Made by a program: the position numbers and the translations under genes
NCBI GenBank assembly: GCA_052380005.1
Contig: JBQTCJ010000016.1
DNA length: 64,000 nucleotides
DNA from: Salinarimonas sp052380005
GTDB taxonomy: Bacteria; Pseudomonadota; Alphaproteobacteria; Rhizobiales; Beijerinckiaceae
Strand: one strand, 5' to 3'
The notes under the pieces: generated by a model
Told to the model about the DNA's origin: nothing
Databases searched by the model: none
The model's input: the letters and a program-made list of their open reading frames with translations, nothing else
Shown: positions 7,648 to 15,495 of the stretch, piece by piece
Layout: the number at the start of each line of letters is the position of its first letter
Position numbering within the stretch: the stretch's first letter is position 1

Positions 7648-9354
7648 TCAAGCCTCCATCGTGCGCGCGCCCGCCGGTCTCGCCTTCTCCACCGGCTCCA
7701 CCGCGTAGCCCAGCAGCTCCGCGGCGCGCTCGGCGGCGTCGGCGAAGGGGCGCAGGACGACGTCGGCGCCGGCGTGGTGGAGGCGCCGGGCGTCCTCCGG
7801 GTCGTGGCTGCGCACCGCGATCCGCCCGGTGAAGCCGCGCGCGCGCACGGCCTCCATCAGCACGATGCGCCCGTCGCCGTGGACCACGCTCGGCCCCGCC
7901 GGCGGGGGCGTGGCGAGGATGAGCCACGACACGCCCGCGAGCGGCAGGCTCTCGGGGAACTCCGGGTCGGCGGCGTCGCCGTAGAGCCCGTCGTGGCCGC
8001 GCTTGCGCCAGCGCTCCAGCGCCTCCGGGTCGAAGTCGACGCCGAGCAGCCGCGCGTCGTTGGCCACGAGCACGCGGGCGATCTCGCGCCCGTAGCGGCC
8101 CACCCCGAAGACGATGGCTTCGTAGCGCCCCGCCGTCGTCGCCTCGTCCTCGGTCTCGCGGAACGGGTTCCTGCGCTCCGCCCAGCCGAGCAGCGGCTCG
8201 AGCCAGCCGTAGAGCGTCTGCGAGTAGAGGATCATGTAGGTCGACAGCGTGATGGTCACGAGGCCGACCAGCGTCACGAGCCCGATCGAGGCGTCGCCGA
8301 CATGCCCGAGCGTGACGCCCATCGCCATGAAGATGAGCGAGAACTCGGAGATCTGCGCGACCGTCAGCCCGGCGAGGAAGCCGGTGCGCTTGCGGTAGCC
8401 CATCGCCCCCATGATCGCGAGCACGATCAAGGGGTTGCCCACGAGCACGAAGACCGAGAGCACCAGCGCCGGCACGACCTGGTCCCCCAGCGTGCCGAGC
8501 CGGAGCGAGGAGCCGAGCGCCACGAAGAAGAAGAGCAGCAGGAAGTCGCGCAGCGACGCGAGCCGCGAGCCGATCGCCTCCCGGAAGGAGGTCGAGGCCA
8601 GCGACACGCCGGCGATCAGGCCGCCGAGCTCCTTGCCGAGCCCGATCACGTCGCAGAGCGCGGCGAACATCACCGCCCAGGCGAGCGCGAAGGCGACGAG
8701 CAGCTCCGGCAGGCTCGCCACGCGCCGCAGGAGCGGCTCGGCGCCCCAGCGGATGAACACGCCGACCAGCGCGAGCAGCACGACGCCCGCCCCGAGCGTG
8801 CCCGCGATCCCGAGCCCCGCCGGGCTCCCCTGCGCCCCGACGCCGAGCGTCGAGAGCACGATCATCGCCAGCACCACGACGATGTCCTGCACGATCAGGA
8901 AGCCGATGGCGATGCGCCCGTGCAGCGCGTCGACCTCCCGCTTGTCGGAGAGGAGCTTCACGATGATGATCGTGGAGGAGAAGGTGAGCGCCACCGCCAC
9001 GTAGAGGCTCGTCGTGAGGTCGAGCCCGAGCGCGAGGCAGATCAGGAAGCCGACGCCCGCAGTGAACCCCACCTGCCCGAGCCCCGTCGCCAGCGACACC
9101 GCGCCGAGGCTGCGGATCGCCTGGAAGTCGAGCTTGAGCCCCACGAGGAAGAGCAGCACCGCGATGCCGATCTCGGCCAGGAGATCGACGTACTCGGCCT
9201 CGTGCACGATCCCGAGCACGTCCGGCCCGACGACGATGCCCGTGGCGATGAAGGCGACGATCAGCGGCTGCTTGAGCAGATGCCCCAGGAGCCCGATGCC
9301 GGCGGCGAGCGCGAGCAGGAGGGCGATCTCGTAGAAGGGGTAGGTCTCGTCCAT
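7648..9354 (-). CDS. KefB/CPA2-type cation:proton antiporter with RCK_N domain
   Basis: A 568-residue inner-membrane protein with about 12 hydrophobic segments up to residue 385 (Na_H_exchanger domain), including the family-typical GIAVLLFLVGLKLD and GFLIVQDIVVV. From about residue 410 a Rossmann RCK_N (TrkA_N) domain follows with the nucleotide-binding VFGVGRYGREIARVL. Members exchange K+ or Na+ for protons under control of the cytoplasmic nucleotide-binding domain. It resembles YbaL/KefB more than KefC. The start MDETYP at 9352-9354 is chosen because the open frame upstream is low-complexity shadow sequence. Confidence 0.9.
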   Translation of the reverse strand: MDETYPFYEIALLLALAAGIGLLGHLLKQPLIVAFIATGIVVGPDVLGIVHEAEYVDLLAEIGIAVLLFLVGLKLDFQAIRSLGAVSLATGLGQVGFTAGVGFLICLALGLDLTTSLYVAVALTFSSTIIIVKLLSDKREVDALHGRIAIGFLIVQDIVVVLAMIVLSTLGVGAQGSPAGLGIAGTLGAGVVLLALVGVFIRWGAEPLLRRVASLPELLVAFALAWAVMFAALCDVIGLGKELGGLIAGVSLASTSFREAIGSRLASLRDFLLLFFFVALGSSLRLGTLGDQVVPALVLSVFVLVGNPLIVLAIMGAMGYRKRTGFLAGLTVAQISEFSLIFMAMGVTLGHVGDASIGLVTLVGLVTITLSTYMILYSQTLYGWLEPLLGWAERRNPFRETEDEATTAGRYEAIVFGVGRYGREIARVLVANDARLLGVDFDPEALERWRKRGHDGLYGDAADPEFPESLPLAGVSWLILATPPPAGPSVVHGDGRIVLMEAVRARGFTGRIAVRSHDPEDARRLHHAGADVVLRPFADAAERAAELLGYAVEPVEKARPAGARTMEA

Positions 9355-9454
9355 GTCCGGGCGGGGCCTTTCGCGAGTCTCGGGGGCGGCGGGTGCGGGG
9401 GGACTATCGCGTAGCGGGGACACGGCGTGTAGACGCGGGGAATGCGTAGGCCAT

Positions 9455-9508
9455 CCCGCCCCCTCGGGGCGGGGACCGCCCGCGACAACGGATCGGCGGC
9501 GGGGTCCC
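9455..9508. repeat. palindromic repeat, copy 2
   Basis: CCCGCCCC-CTC-GGGGCGGG at 9455-9473, then about 35 bp ending in GGCGGGGTCCC, matching copy 1 at 7194-7245 in the same orientation. The two copies flank the SH3/antiporter pair. The rest of 9355-9706 holds a further small hairpin (TTCCCTGTACGGGAA near 9543) and no gene that I can support. Confidence 0.6.
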
Positions 9509-9706
9509 ACAGGGGCACGACGGCGGGCGGCGCGGTCTCTCCTTCCCTGTACGGGAAGGTGTCGCCGGCGAAGCCGGTGACGGATGGGGCGCGGCGCGAA
9601 AGCGACGCGTTCCACGAAGCGGAAGAGCACCGTATCCACGGCTACTGTCGTTCTTCGGCTGCGCCGAACGCGCGGCACGCTCGCACCCCAGGACGGAGCG
9701 CCCCTC

Positions 9707-10039
9707 TCAGGGATACGTCCACCCGCCCCCGCGCCCCTCGAGCCGCTCCACGGCCGCGGCGGCGATGTCGTCCTCGTCGAGGGGCGGCGGCGCGCCGTCG
9801 CCGTAGTGGCCGCCGCCGAGGAGCCGCGGGCGCGGCGCGACGCCCTCGCGCAGCCGCGCCGCCCAATAGGCCTCCGTCCGCGCCCGCTAGGCCCGCTCGG
9901 ACGCGACCCGCGCCGCCACCGCCCGCGCCACCCGCCGGGGACGGGTGCGGCGCCGACACCGGACGAGGAGGGCCGCGAGGAAGCTCCCGAGGAGGGCGAT
10001 GGCGAGGAGGGCGAGCGCGAGAGTGAGGGGGGTGGGCAT
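9707..10039 (-). pseudogene. small membrane protein gene interrupted by an in-frame amber codon
   Basis: The frame from ATG 10037-10039 encodes an N-terminal transmembrane segment (LTLALALLAIALLGSFLAAL) and a basic stretch, then reaches TAG at 9887-9889 (codon 51). The same frame continues for 59 sense codons to TGA at 9707-9709. The second part looks like genuine coding sequence: almost every third base is G or C, and it includes EAYWAARLREGVAPRPRLL and DEDDIAAAAVERLE. A single-base nonsense mutation (CAG or GAG to TAG), a sequencing error or readthrough would all explain this. A 50-residue product could be made from the first part alone. The function is unknown. Confidence 0.5.
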
Positions 10040-10175
10040 GGGTGGGTTCCGTTACCGAGGGTCGACTGACTGACAGACACAGTACGACAGACGGATAGAT
10101 ACCACAATTCGCGCAATTCACCGGCCTTCCGTGCGGGCCGCCTTTTCTCGCAGCTTGCGCCTGTGGAGGCGCGGC

Positions 10176-10505
10176 GTGACTCTCAAGGAAATCTTCGGCT
10201 CGAACGTCCGCGCCGCGCGCGAGGCCCGGGACTGGTCCCGCCCCGACCTCGCCGAGCGCTCCGGCCTCGCCGACAACACCATCGCCCGGGTCGAGCGCGG
10301 CGAGATGGGCCTCTCCTTCGAGAACATCGAGGCGCTGGCCCGCGCCTTCGGCATCGAGCCCATCGCCCTCTTCGCCCCCGAGCCCCCAATCGACTCGCCC
10401 CCCGAGCGCACCCGCCAGCTCCAGCGCATCGACGTGCTGCTGCGCCGGCTGGAGGAGAAGGAGCTGGCAAGGGTCGGGCGGGTGATCAAGGCGATGGAGG
10501 GGTGA
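10176..10505 (+). CDS. XRE-family helix-turn-helix transcriptional regulator
   Basis: A 109-residue protein. Residues 1-60 form an XRE/Cro-type HTH (GSNVRAAREARDWSRPDLAE ... TIARVERGEMGLSF), and a charged C-terminal helix follows (LLRRLEEKELARVGRVIKAM). The GTG at 10176 is chosen over the upstream GTG at 10131 because GGAGG at 10165-10169 is ideally spaced. It has the GC-rich codon use of the core genome, yet it ends 18 bp from the convergent AT-rich accessory operon. It could belong to the chromosome or regulate the neighbouring operon. Confidence 0.8.
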   Translation: MTLKEIFGSNVRAAREARDWSRPDLAERSGLADNTIARVERGEMGLSFENIEALARAFGIEPIALFAPEPPIDSPPERTRQLQRIDVLLRRLEEKELARVGRVIKAMEG

Positions 10506-10525
10506 GGCGCACTCCTAGCGCCTCA
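10503..10525. terminator. hairpin between convergent XRE gene and accessory operon
   Basis: TGAGGCG and CGCCTCA form a 7-bp stem around a 9-base loop, covering both convergent stop codons. No clear U-run follows on either side, so function as a terminator is tentative. Confidence 0.35.
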
Positions 10526-11554
10526 GCTCTTATCTGGCTTCCAATAAGCGAGCGGCTCGAATCTATCCTCAACCTGGTATACAAAGACCCTACCTGAAGG
10601 AATAGCATTGTTGTGTGAGTACCTACTAGGAGAACGGCAAACAACTTGAAACTTTTCATTTGCTAACGCCGCAATGCCAAAAGCCAGCGCATGCGTTTTC
10701 GCACCGATCGCAAAGCATGTTGTAGGACGCTCAAGGCATCTAATGGTCTCCTTGGCCATCCCGACTACGTCAAATAAATCATACTCGAACGCCTCTACAC
10801 AAGGCGTCGCAAGTAGAAGTTCACGCGCGGTCAGCTCACTTTCGTACTGAACACTAGGCAGCCTCTCCTTGGAGCCTGTTACGCCGAAAACGCACATCCT
10901 ATCCGCCTCAAATCTCTCAATTAATGGAAGCGCACTGCTAACTTCTCCACCGAGCGAGACAAATAAGTCTCGTCTTGACGGGACATACGTCTCTCCCTCA
11001 AAATAGGGGACCTGTAGCGACGTCCATTCACCTTCAGATATAAGGGAGCCGTGACCTACTGCTTTGCCGAGCCGGAACTCGTACTTACCCGCCTCCGAGT
11101 AAAGGAAATCCATTCTGGCGGCGACATCCTCTCGAAAGCCATGCCCAAGCAGGTACAGCAAATATCTCTTCGGCAAGCATGAAATATCTATAATAATGGA
11201 CAGAGGGTTGCCAGCCTCACGTACAGCATCGCTCATCAATCGTCTGAATACAGCGACGTTATCCTCCCAATCCACAGATGACGCGAGTTTGAAGCTCTCA
11301 ACGCCAGAACCGAGGATTGATCTTGCGTCAGACTCGACTTGATCCTTCCGCTCGTCCGCACTCGCATCCACCGACGCAAATCGGATCAATTTGACGGCTC
11401 GCGCCCTCCCACTCAAGTGTTCAAGAGCTGTGGTCGCCCGTGCCTCCCAACTGACGAAAGCAAGCGCCAAATCGTATTTACGCAGCAAAGAACAACCGTC
11501 GTCCACGAGCCCCTGGCGCACATGGAATGTTCCGATTGCGCACTCAATCATCAT
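10523..11554 (-). CDS. unknown protein, third gene of the candidate defence operon
   Basis: A 343-residue protein that I do not recognise. It is soluble and alternates predicted strands and helices in a Rossmann-like way. Two points stand out: the strand-loop SIIIDISCLPKRYLLYLLG (about residues 119-137), reminiscent of the DxS/T loops of CARF-like and other nucleotide-sensing folds, and MCVFGVTGSKERLPS in the C-terminal half, a possible second Rossmann strand-loop. The ATG at 11552-11554 overlaps the stop of the ATPase gene, implying coupled translation. Codon use is AT-rich compared with flanking genes. It is a plausible sensor or effector of the operon, by position only. Confidence 0.7.
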   Translation of the reverse strand: MMIECAIGTFHVRQGLVDDGCSLLRKYDLALAFVSWEARATTALEHLSGRARAVKLIRFASVDASADERKDQVESDARSILGSGVESFKLASSVDWEDNVAVFRRLMSDAVREAGNPLSIIIDISCLPKRYLLYLLGHGFREDVAARMDFLYSEAGKYEFRLGKAVGHGSLISEGEWTSLQVPYFEGETYVPSRRDLFVSLGGEVSSALPLIERFEADRMCVFGVTGSKERLPSVQYESELTARELLLATPCVEAFEYDLFDVVGMAKETIRCLERPTTCFAIGAKTHALAFGIAALANEKFQVVCRSPSRYSHNNAIPSGRVFVYQVEDRFEPLAYWKPDKS

Positions 11555-13643
11555 CACTTCTCGCAATCAGAGGAAGCAACAGCTGCTCTACTTCTTCTGG
11601 AGCATCTTTCACCAGACCTGCTACCCACTGATCGGGCGTTAGATCTGCTCCAGGAAGGCATACTCGGGACAGGTATTCAACGGACAGGCGCACAGGCTCA
11701 TACGCTCCACGGTAAGAGAACAGAAAGCGCGGCGCAAATCGCCTATGCAATCTGAAGCCAGAGATCGGTTTCATTCGCGCAAGACCCCGAATGGCTCTAT
11801 GCTTCAAAGGAACAGTCCGGAGATATCCAGCGAGTTCTGCGCGGCTTATAATCCGTTCGGCATATAGCCTGGCCTCTTCATCGTCAACGAGAAGGTCGTC
11901 TGACTTTCGCAAAATAAACACCCCCCTCTCACTTGTAGACAGCGCCTTATGGCCTGTCGTCGATTGCAAGCTAGAAGTGTACTTCGCCAATGCCTCAATC
12001 AAATTCGACATAGAAACTGCGGCCGGATCAGACGTCCCTCCAACTCCCTCAAACCAATCATTGCTCGATTTATAGATTCCCTCGGTCTGGATGGAATTTG
12101 CAATCTTAGTACGAGAACTAAACCTCCGTAAAATCACAGTTTCGTCAGACTTTTGAAACGCATCACGATAGGCATCATAAACATCAGCCATTATCTCCAA
12201 AAAATCGCGTATCGATCCATCAGATAGTGAAATTATTATGTTGGACCCCGAAAGAGGAAGACGTTTAAAACCGATCCTTGCAGAAATCTGAAGAAGTGCA
12301 CCGACCATCTTTCTTCTTAACCAAGCTTGATGGTTTGATTGCTCAAGCATCGGCACATATTTAATCATCCGTTCAAGATCCGATTCATCTGCCACCGACT
12401 TGAACGACTCTCCCCGGCCCATCCAATGCCAAAGGATGTAAGCCTGATAATAGGGTAAAGGTTCTATTCCCTCTCTACTAATCTTTCGATCTGATTGGTC
12501 ATTGATATGTCGTAGGAGCAACTCGGCCGCAGCACGTATCTGTCGAGCTAGCGGGCTAGTCGACCGACGGATCATAAGGTGTAGAATATCATTTACACTA
12601 GACGAACCAAGTTTTTCATCTAAGGAGAATATTGAGGCGATTGTCTTGCCAGTTACTTTGGGCCGGTCAGAGGGCGGCAGCGAAAAAAATACCCTTAAAC
12701 TGGAAACTGCCTCACAGAGCTTATAGAAATCTTCTTTAACTCTAAAGTCAAGAGGCACAACAACTCGATCTGCATCTGTTAACGGCTGCTCAGGAAGGAA
12801 GGTGTCAGCCCCTTCTATCGCATCTCCCACTGCGCACACTACCCACGAAATCGGAAATTTTCGGACACGAACCATTGTGTTGAGAGATTTGAGTTGAAGT
12901 TGGCTCAAAACCTCGCAGTCATCAAGGCAGAACTTAAAGCCAGGCGCAGAACTTGACTTGGAATTCGAATATTTAACAGTCGAGGAAAGCTGCTTACATA
13001 ATGTCACAAGCATTTCGTTCGGTTGTCGTGCTGGCAAAGAATCGATTAAAGTAGACACAAAACCCCTGCCAGTCGCTTCATTCATGCGTCGTATAACGGT
13101 CCTCATCAGCTTTGCCAAAGAGTCAAAACTTAGTGGCCGTGGGCTAAGAAAGTTGGTGAGCTGCGGGAACTCAGACAAGAATTTTTCAACTACCTCGAAC
13201 TCTGCTTCTGCTTGGAACGTTAGCTCGCCTGCCACTCTCAGCGAGTGTACAGCTGTAAGCGTTTTCTCAAGACAAATGAGTTCAATTGCGAGTGAAAAGA
13301 AAGAGTGAAACTCCAGTTCCGGATGCCGTGCCAGGGGGAATATTTCCTGCCAATCTGCTCTTCCCATCGATTGCGAGACATGATCCGGAAGTCTAACGTA
13401 GACACCAATGTATTTAAAGTCGCTAAGTTTTCTCTGCAGCCGAAGAGATGGATTTCGTAGTAAGTCTTCCCAACATATGCTTCTCAGAAGTGTTGTCTTG
13501 CCACTTCCCCTGCTCCCATGAACGTATGCGGATTTGTCGCCCGCGAGCGCGCGTGCGGTCGGCGCAAACCATATCAAGGGGAGGCCCGTATGATCGTGCT
13601 CCCATCGAGTTGGGCGGAAGGGATTGATCTCAGCGTCCATCAC
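11544..13643 (-). CDS. ORC/CDC6-like P-loop ATPase, candidate defence operon
   Basis: A 699-residue protein opening with NPFRPTRWEHD and a Walker A motif GSRGSGKTT (residues 43-51). A Walker B-like strand FKFCLDDCEV lies at about 236-245. The N-terminal NPFxP plus GxRGSGKT pattern is that of the ORC-CDC6-type AAA ATPases often encoded in prokaryotic conflict systems. The long C-terminal part is helical with no recognisable catalytic motif and could be a sensor or effector-binding region. It overlaps the metallophosphoesterase stop by four bases upstream and the unknown gene downstream. AT-rich codon use indicates recent transfer. Confidence 0.75.
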   Translation of the reverse strand: MMDAEINPFRPTRWEHDHTGLPLIWFAPTARALAGDKSAYVHGSRGSGKTTLLRSICWEDLLRNPSLRLQRKLSDFKYIGVYVRLPDHVSQSMGRADWQEIFPLARHPELEFHSFFSLAIELICLEKTLTAVHSLRVAGELTFQAEAEFEVVEKFLSEFPQLTNFLSPRPLSFDSLAKLMRTVIRRMNEATGRGFVSTLIDSLPARQPNEMLVTLCKQLSSTVKYSNSKSSSAPGFKFCLDDCEVLSQLQLKSLNTMVRVRKFPISWVVCAVGDAIEGADTFLPEQPLTDADRVVVPLDFRVKEDFYKLCEAVSSLRVFFSLPPSDRPKVTGKTIASIFSLDEKLGSSSVNDILHLMIRRSTSPLARQIRAAAELLLRHINDQSDRKISREGIEPLPYYQAYILWHWMGRGESFKSVADESDLERMIKYVPMLEQSNHQAWLRRKMVGALLQISARIGFKRLPLSGSNIIISLSDGSIRDFLEIMADVYDAYRDAFQKSDETVILRRFSSRTKIANSIQTEGIYKSSNDWFEGVGGTSDPAAVSMSNLIEALAKYTSSLQSTTGHKALSTSERGVFILRKSDDLLVDDEEARLYAERIISRAELAGYLRTVPLKHRAIRGLARMKPISGFRLHRRFAPRFLFSYRGAYEPVRLSVEYLSRVCLPGADLTPDQWVAGLVKDAPEEVEQLLLPLIARSDDD

Positions 13644-14911
13644 ATATCGGCCCTTATAATCCAGTCATCTTGCGGAAGATTGTCGTTCTCAATCGTCAAT
13701 AACCCATCTGCTACCAATTGTTCCACAACGATTTTTAGTCGCGTTTCATCAGGTTTGGGCTTAATTTTCGATGCAATGCTCTCAACTTCTGACCAGTATG
13801 CAACCCTTAGGTGCAGCAACTTCGTGAATAGACTTGTCGAGAGCGGATCAAGCCGACGCCGGCGTCCAGCCAACGGCATCGAAACCTTCTTTAACTGTGT
13901 CAAAAATCCCGACTGATCGAAGCGGATTGGAGTGATGTGACAAGCAATGGCAACATTGCCTGGCGTGAATATGATGTCAACGACATTAAAGCCTCGAAGG
14001 GCATTAGGCGCGCTGATCACAAGTATTGGCGCCCCGTTCTGGTTCTGCACCAGCTCAATTGGGTCTTCATGAATGTGACCATGGAGATAAATAATTGGCC
14101 TGCCTGCCTCGCAAAGGGAGGCCCTCAGTGCACCACCGTTTATCAACTCCGTGTAGGGTGCCAATCGCGGGAGCCGTTGAGGAAGAAGGTTGTGGTGGGC
14201 AACGATAATCGGAATTTCTCTTCCAGGAGTGGAACCGATCTCATGCATGAGGGCCGAGATCGAATCCTCGGTGAGAGCTGGTGTGTCGAGTTGACGATCG
14301 TAGTAAGCCTTCAACGCTTTACTTCCGCCAGAACTCCCTAATGCCTGGTCTATCGCTGCCACGATCGGTCGGCGGAATTCCTCGGGTATGCTGCTTTCAT
14401 CGCCGCAGCCCCAACAGCTGTTCATTAAAAGAACGCGTGTTTTCGGCCCGTCAGCACCAACCTCAATGCGGACCGGGCCGGTCACCGGCAGATTGCCAAG
14501 GCCAAACTGGCCGAGAGCAGCAGAAAGTGGAGAGAACTTCGTGGCAGTACCAGGTCGCTTGGCGAGGGTGCGATCGACGTCATGATTGCCGGGTACGATC
14601 CCGATTGGAATATGCTCGAATTTTCTTCCACTGCCTAACTGTAGCGCTTGAGCGATATACCGACAACACGCCTCGTAGCCACGAATCTGACCATAATCAG
14701 TAAAGTCTCCCATGAATAAAACGCAGTGTATTTGTTCTTCCTCAAGTAAGGAGAATATTTTTTTGAACACTCGCTTCAATGGAGAGACAGAAATAGCTGA
14801 GCTTAGCCCAGTGGGAAAACTGCGGTCTTTTAGATCGACGAAGGGCTGAGCAGATGCACCGCTCGGAAGGTGGATATCGCCGATCTGGAGGAGTCGAAGG
14901 CGCGGGAGCAT
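13640..14911 (-). CDS. calcineurin-like metallophosphoesterase, first gene of the candidate defence operon
   Basis: A 423-residue protein with all five metallophosphoesterase motifs in order: GDIH (residues 11-14), GDFTD (68-72), GNHD (108-111), AHHN (about 240) and GHIHED (about 275), which form a two-metal active site. Such enzymes hydrolyse phosphodiesters, including nucleic acid ends and cyclic nucleotides; the substrate here is unknown. The C-terminal 130 residues may be a winged helix (RVAYWSEVESIASKIKPKPD ... LVADGLLTIENDN). It heads the operon and is coupled to the ATPase by a four-base overlap. No ribosome-binding site precedes the ATG. Confidence 0.8.
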   Translation of the reverse strand: MLPRLRLLQIGDIHLPSGASAQPFVDLKDRSFPTGLSSAISVSPLKRVFKKIFSLLEEEQIHCVLFMGDFTDYGQIRGYEACCRYIAQALQLGSGRKFEHIPIGIVPGNHDVDRTLAKRPGTATKFSPLSAALGQFGLGNLPVTGPVRIEVGADGPKTRVLLMNSCWGCGDESSIPEEFRRPIVAAIDQALGSSGGSKALKAYYDRQLDTPALTEDSISALMHEIGSTPGREIPIIVAHHNLLPQRLPRLAPYTELINGGALRASLCEAGRPIIYLHGHIHEDPIELVQNQNGAPILVISAPNALRGFNVVDIIFTPGNVAIACHITPIRFDQSGFLTQLKKVSMPLAGRRRRLDPLSTSLFTKLLHLRVAYWSEVESIASKIKPKPDETRLKIVVEQLVADGLLTIENDNLPQDDWIIRADM

Positions 14912-14917
14912 AGTCGC

Positions 14918-14945
14918 ATTATGGACAATTTAAGAGCATTTGCAA
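14918..14945 (-). promoter_or_regulatory. putative promoter of the accessory operon, leaderless
   Basis: On the minus strand TTGCAA (14940-14945) and CATAAT (14918-14923) are 16 bases apart. The CATAAT box ends six bases before the start codon, so transcription would begin at or next to the ATG. This fits the absence of a Shine-Dalgarno sequence. Confidence 0.4.
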
Positions 14946-15154
14946 CTGCATTTTAAGTTTGGTCCTGTCGTCGATTGCAGTAGGTGAAGGAGGGCCGCCC
15001 CTCTTGTGGCGGTCTGAAGACGGCGATAAATTTACTCTTCGAGGGCAGTAAACCCAATAGAATCAGTGCACTGATGGTCGAGGGTGGCAGATCCACCGGC
15101 CATAGCAGTTCCATAAGCTACCGCTTATGGAAAACTTCTCCCCGATATATTTGC

Positions 15155-15181
15155 AAAAGAAAGCCCGCCACGAGGGCGGGC
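15155..15181 (-). terminator. rho-independent terminator
   Basis: On the minus strand a GCCCGCC/GGCGGGC hairpin (15163-15181) is followed by TTTCTTTT (15162-15155). It would end transcripts from the small membrane gene at 15276-15431 and from the tniQ end of the transposition operon. Elsewhere the 14912-15275 gap shows only the operon promoter and no supportable gene. Confidence 0.7.
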
Positions 15182-15275
15182 TGCAAGGACGCGCTGCGGA
15201 AAGCGCATGTAGCCAGGTGCAGCGATCGCGCAAGAACGGCCCGAGTTTCACGGGCCTTGAGATTTAGCGCATCGA

Positions 15276-15431
15276 TCACAAGAGTGTTGTGGGCGCCTGC
15301 GAGATAACCGAGTCCGTGATCCTCAAGACCAGAACGATCAGCCAGTAGGGGATCGGCGTGAGGTACCACGGAGCACGACGCTCTCGCCGCTTCCGCTGCT
15401 TCGTTCGGGATGGATGGGCGATATCGGTCAC
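15276..15431 (-). CDS. small single-pass membrane protein
   Basis: A 51-residue frame starting at GTG 15429-15431 with GGAGA six bases upstream. The first 20 residues are very basic (RTKQRKRRERRAP), followed by one hydrophobic segment (WYLTPIPYWLIVLVL). A strong terminator lies about 95 bp downstream on the same strand. There is no recognised family. It sits between the transposition operon and the defence-like operon. It may be chance; the ribosome-binding site, topology and terminator are the support. Confidence 0.35.
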   Translation of the reverse strand: MTDIAHPSRTKQRKRRERRAPWYLTPIPYWLIVLVLRITDSVISQAPTTLL

Positions 15432-15495
15432 AACGGTTCTCCACGTCGGAGGTCGAACATGAAGAACATCTAGCACACCACGCGTCGATACGCAA

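Noticed and set aside
9355..10116. N-terminal extension of the antiporter to 822 residues
   Set aside because: The extension is arginine/alanine-rich shadow sequence containing a palindromic repeat; family members start at the first membrane helix.
10131..10505. Longer XRE regulator starting at GTG 10131
   Set aside because: The GTG at 10176 has a well-placed GGAGG, and the extra 15 residues are not part of the HTH domain.
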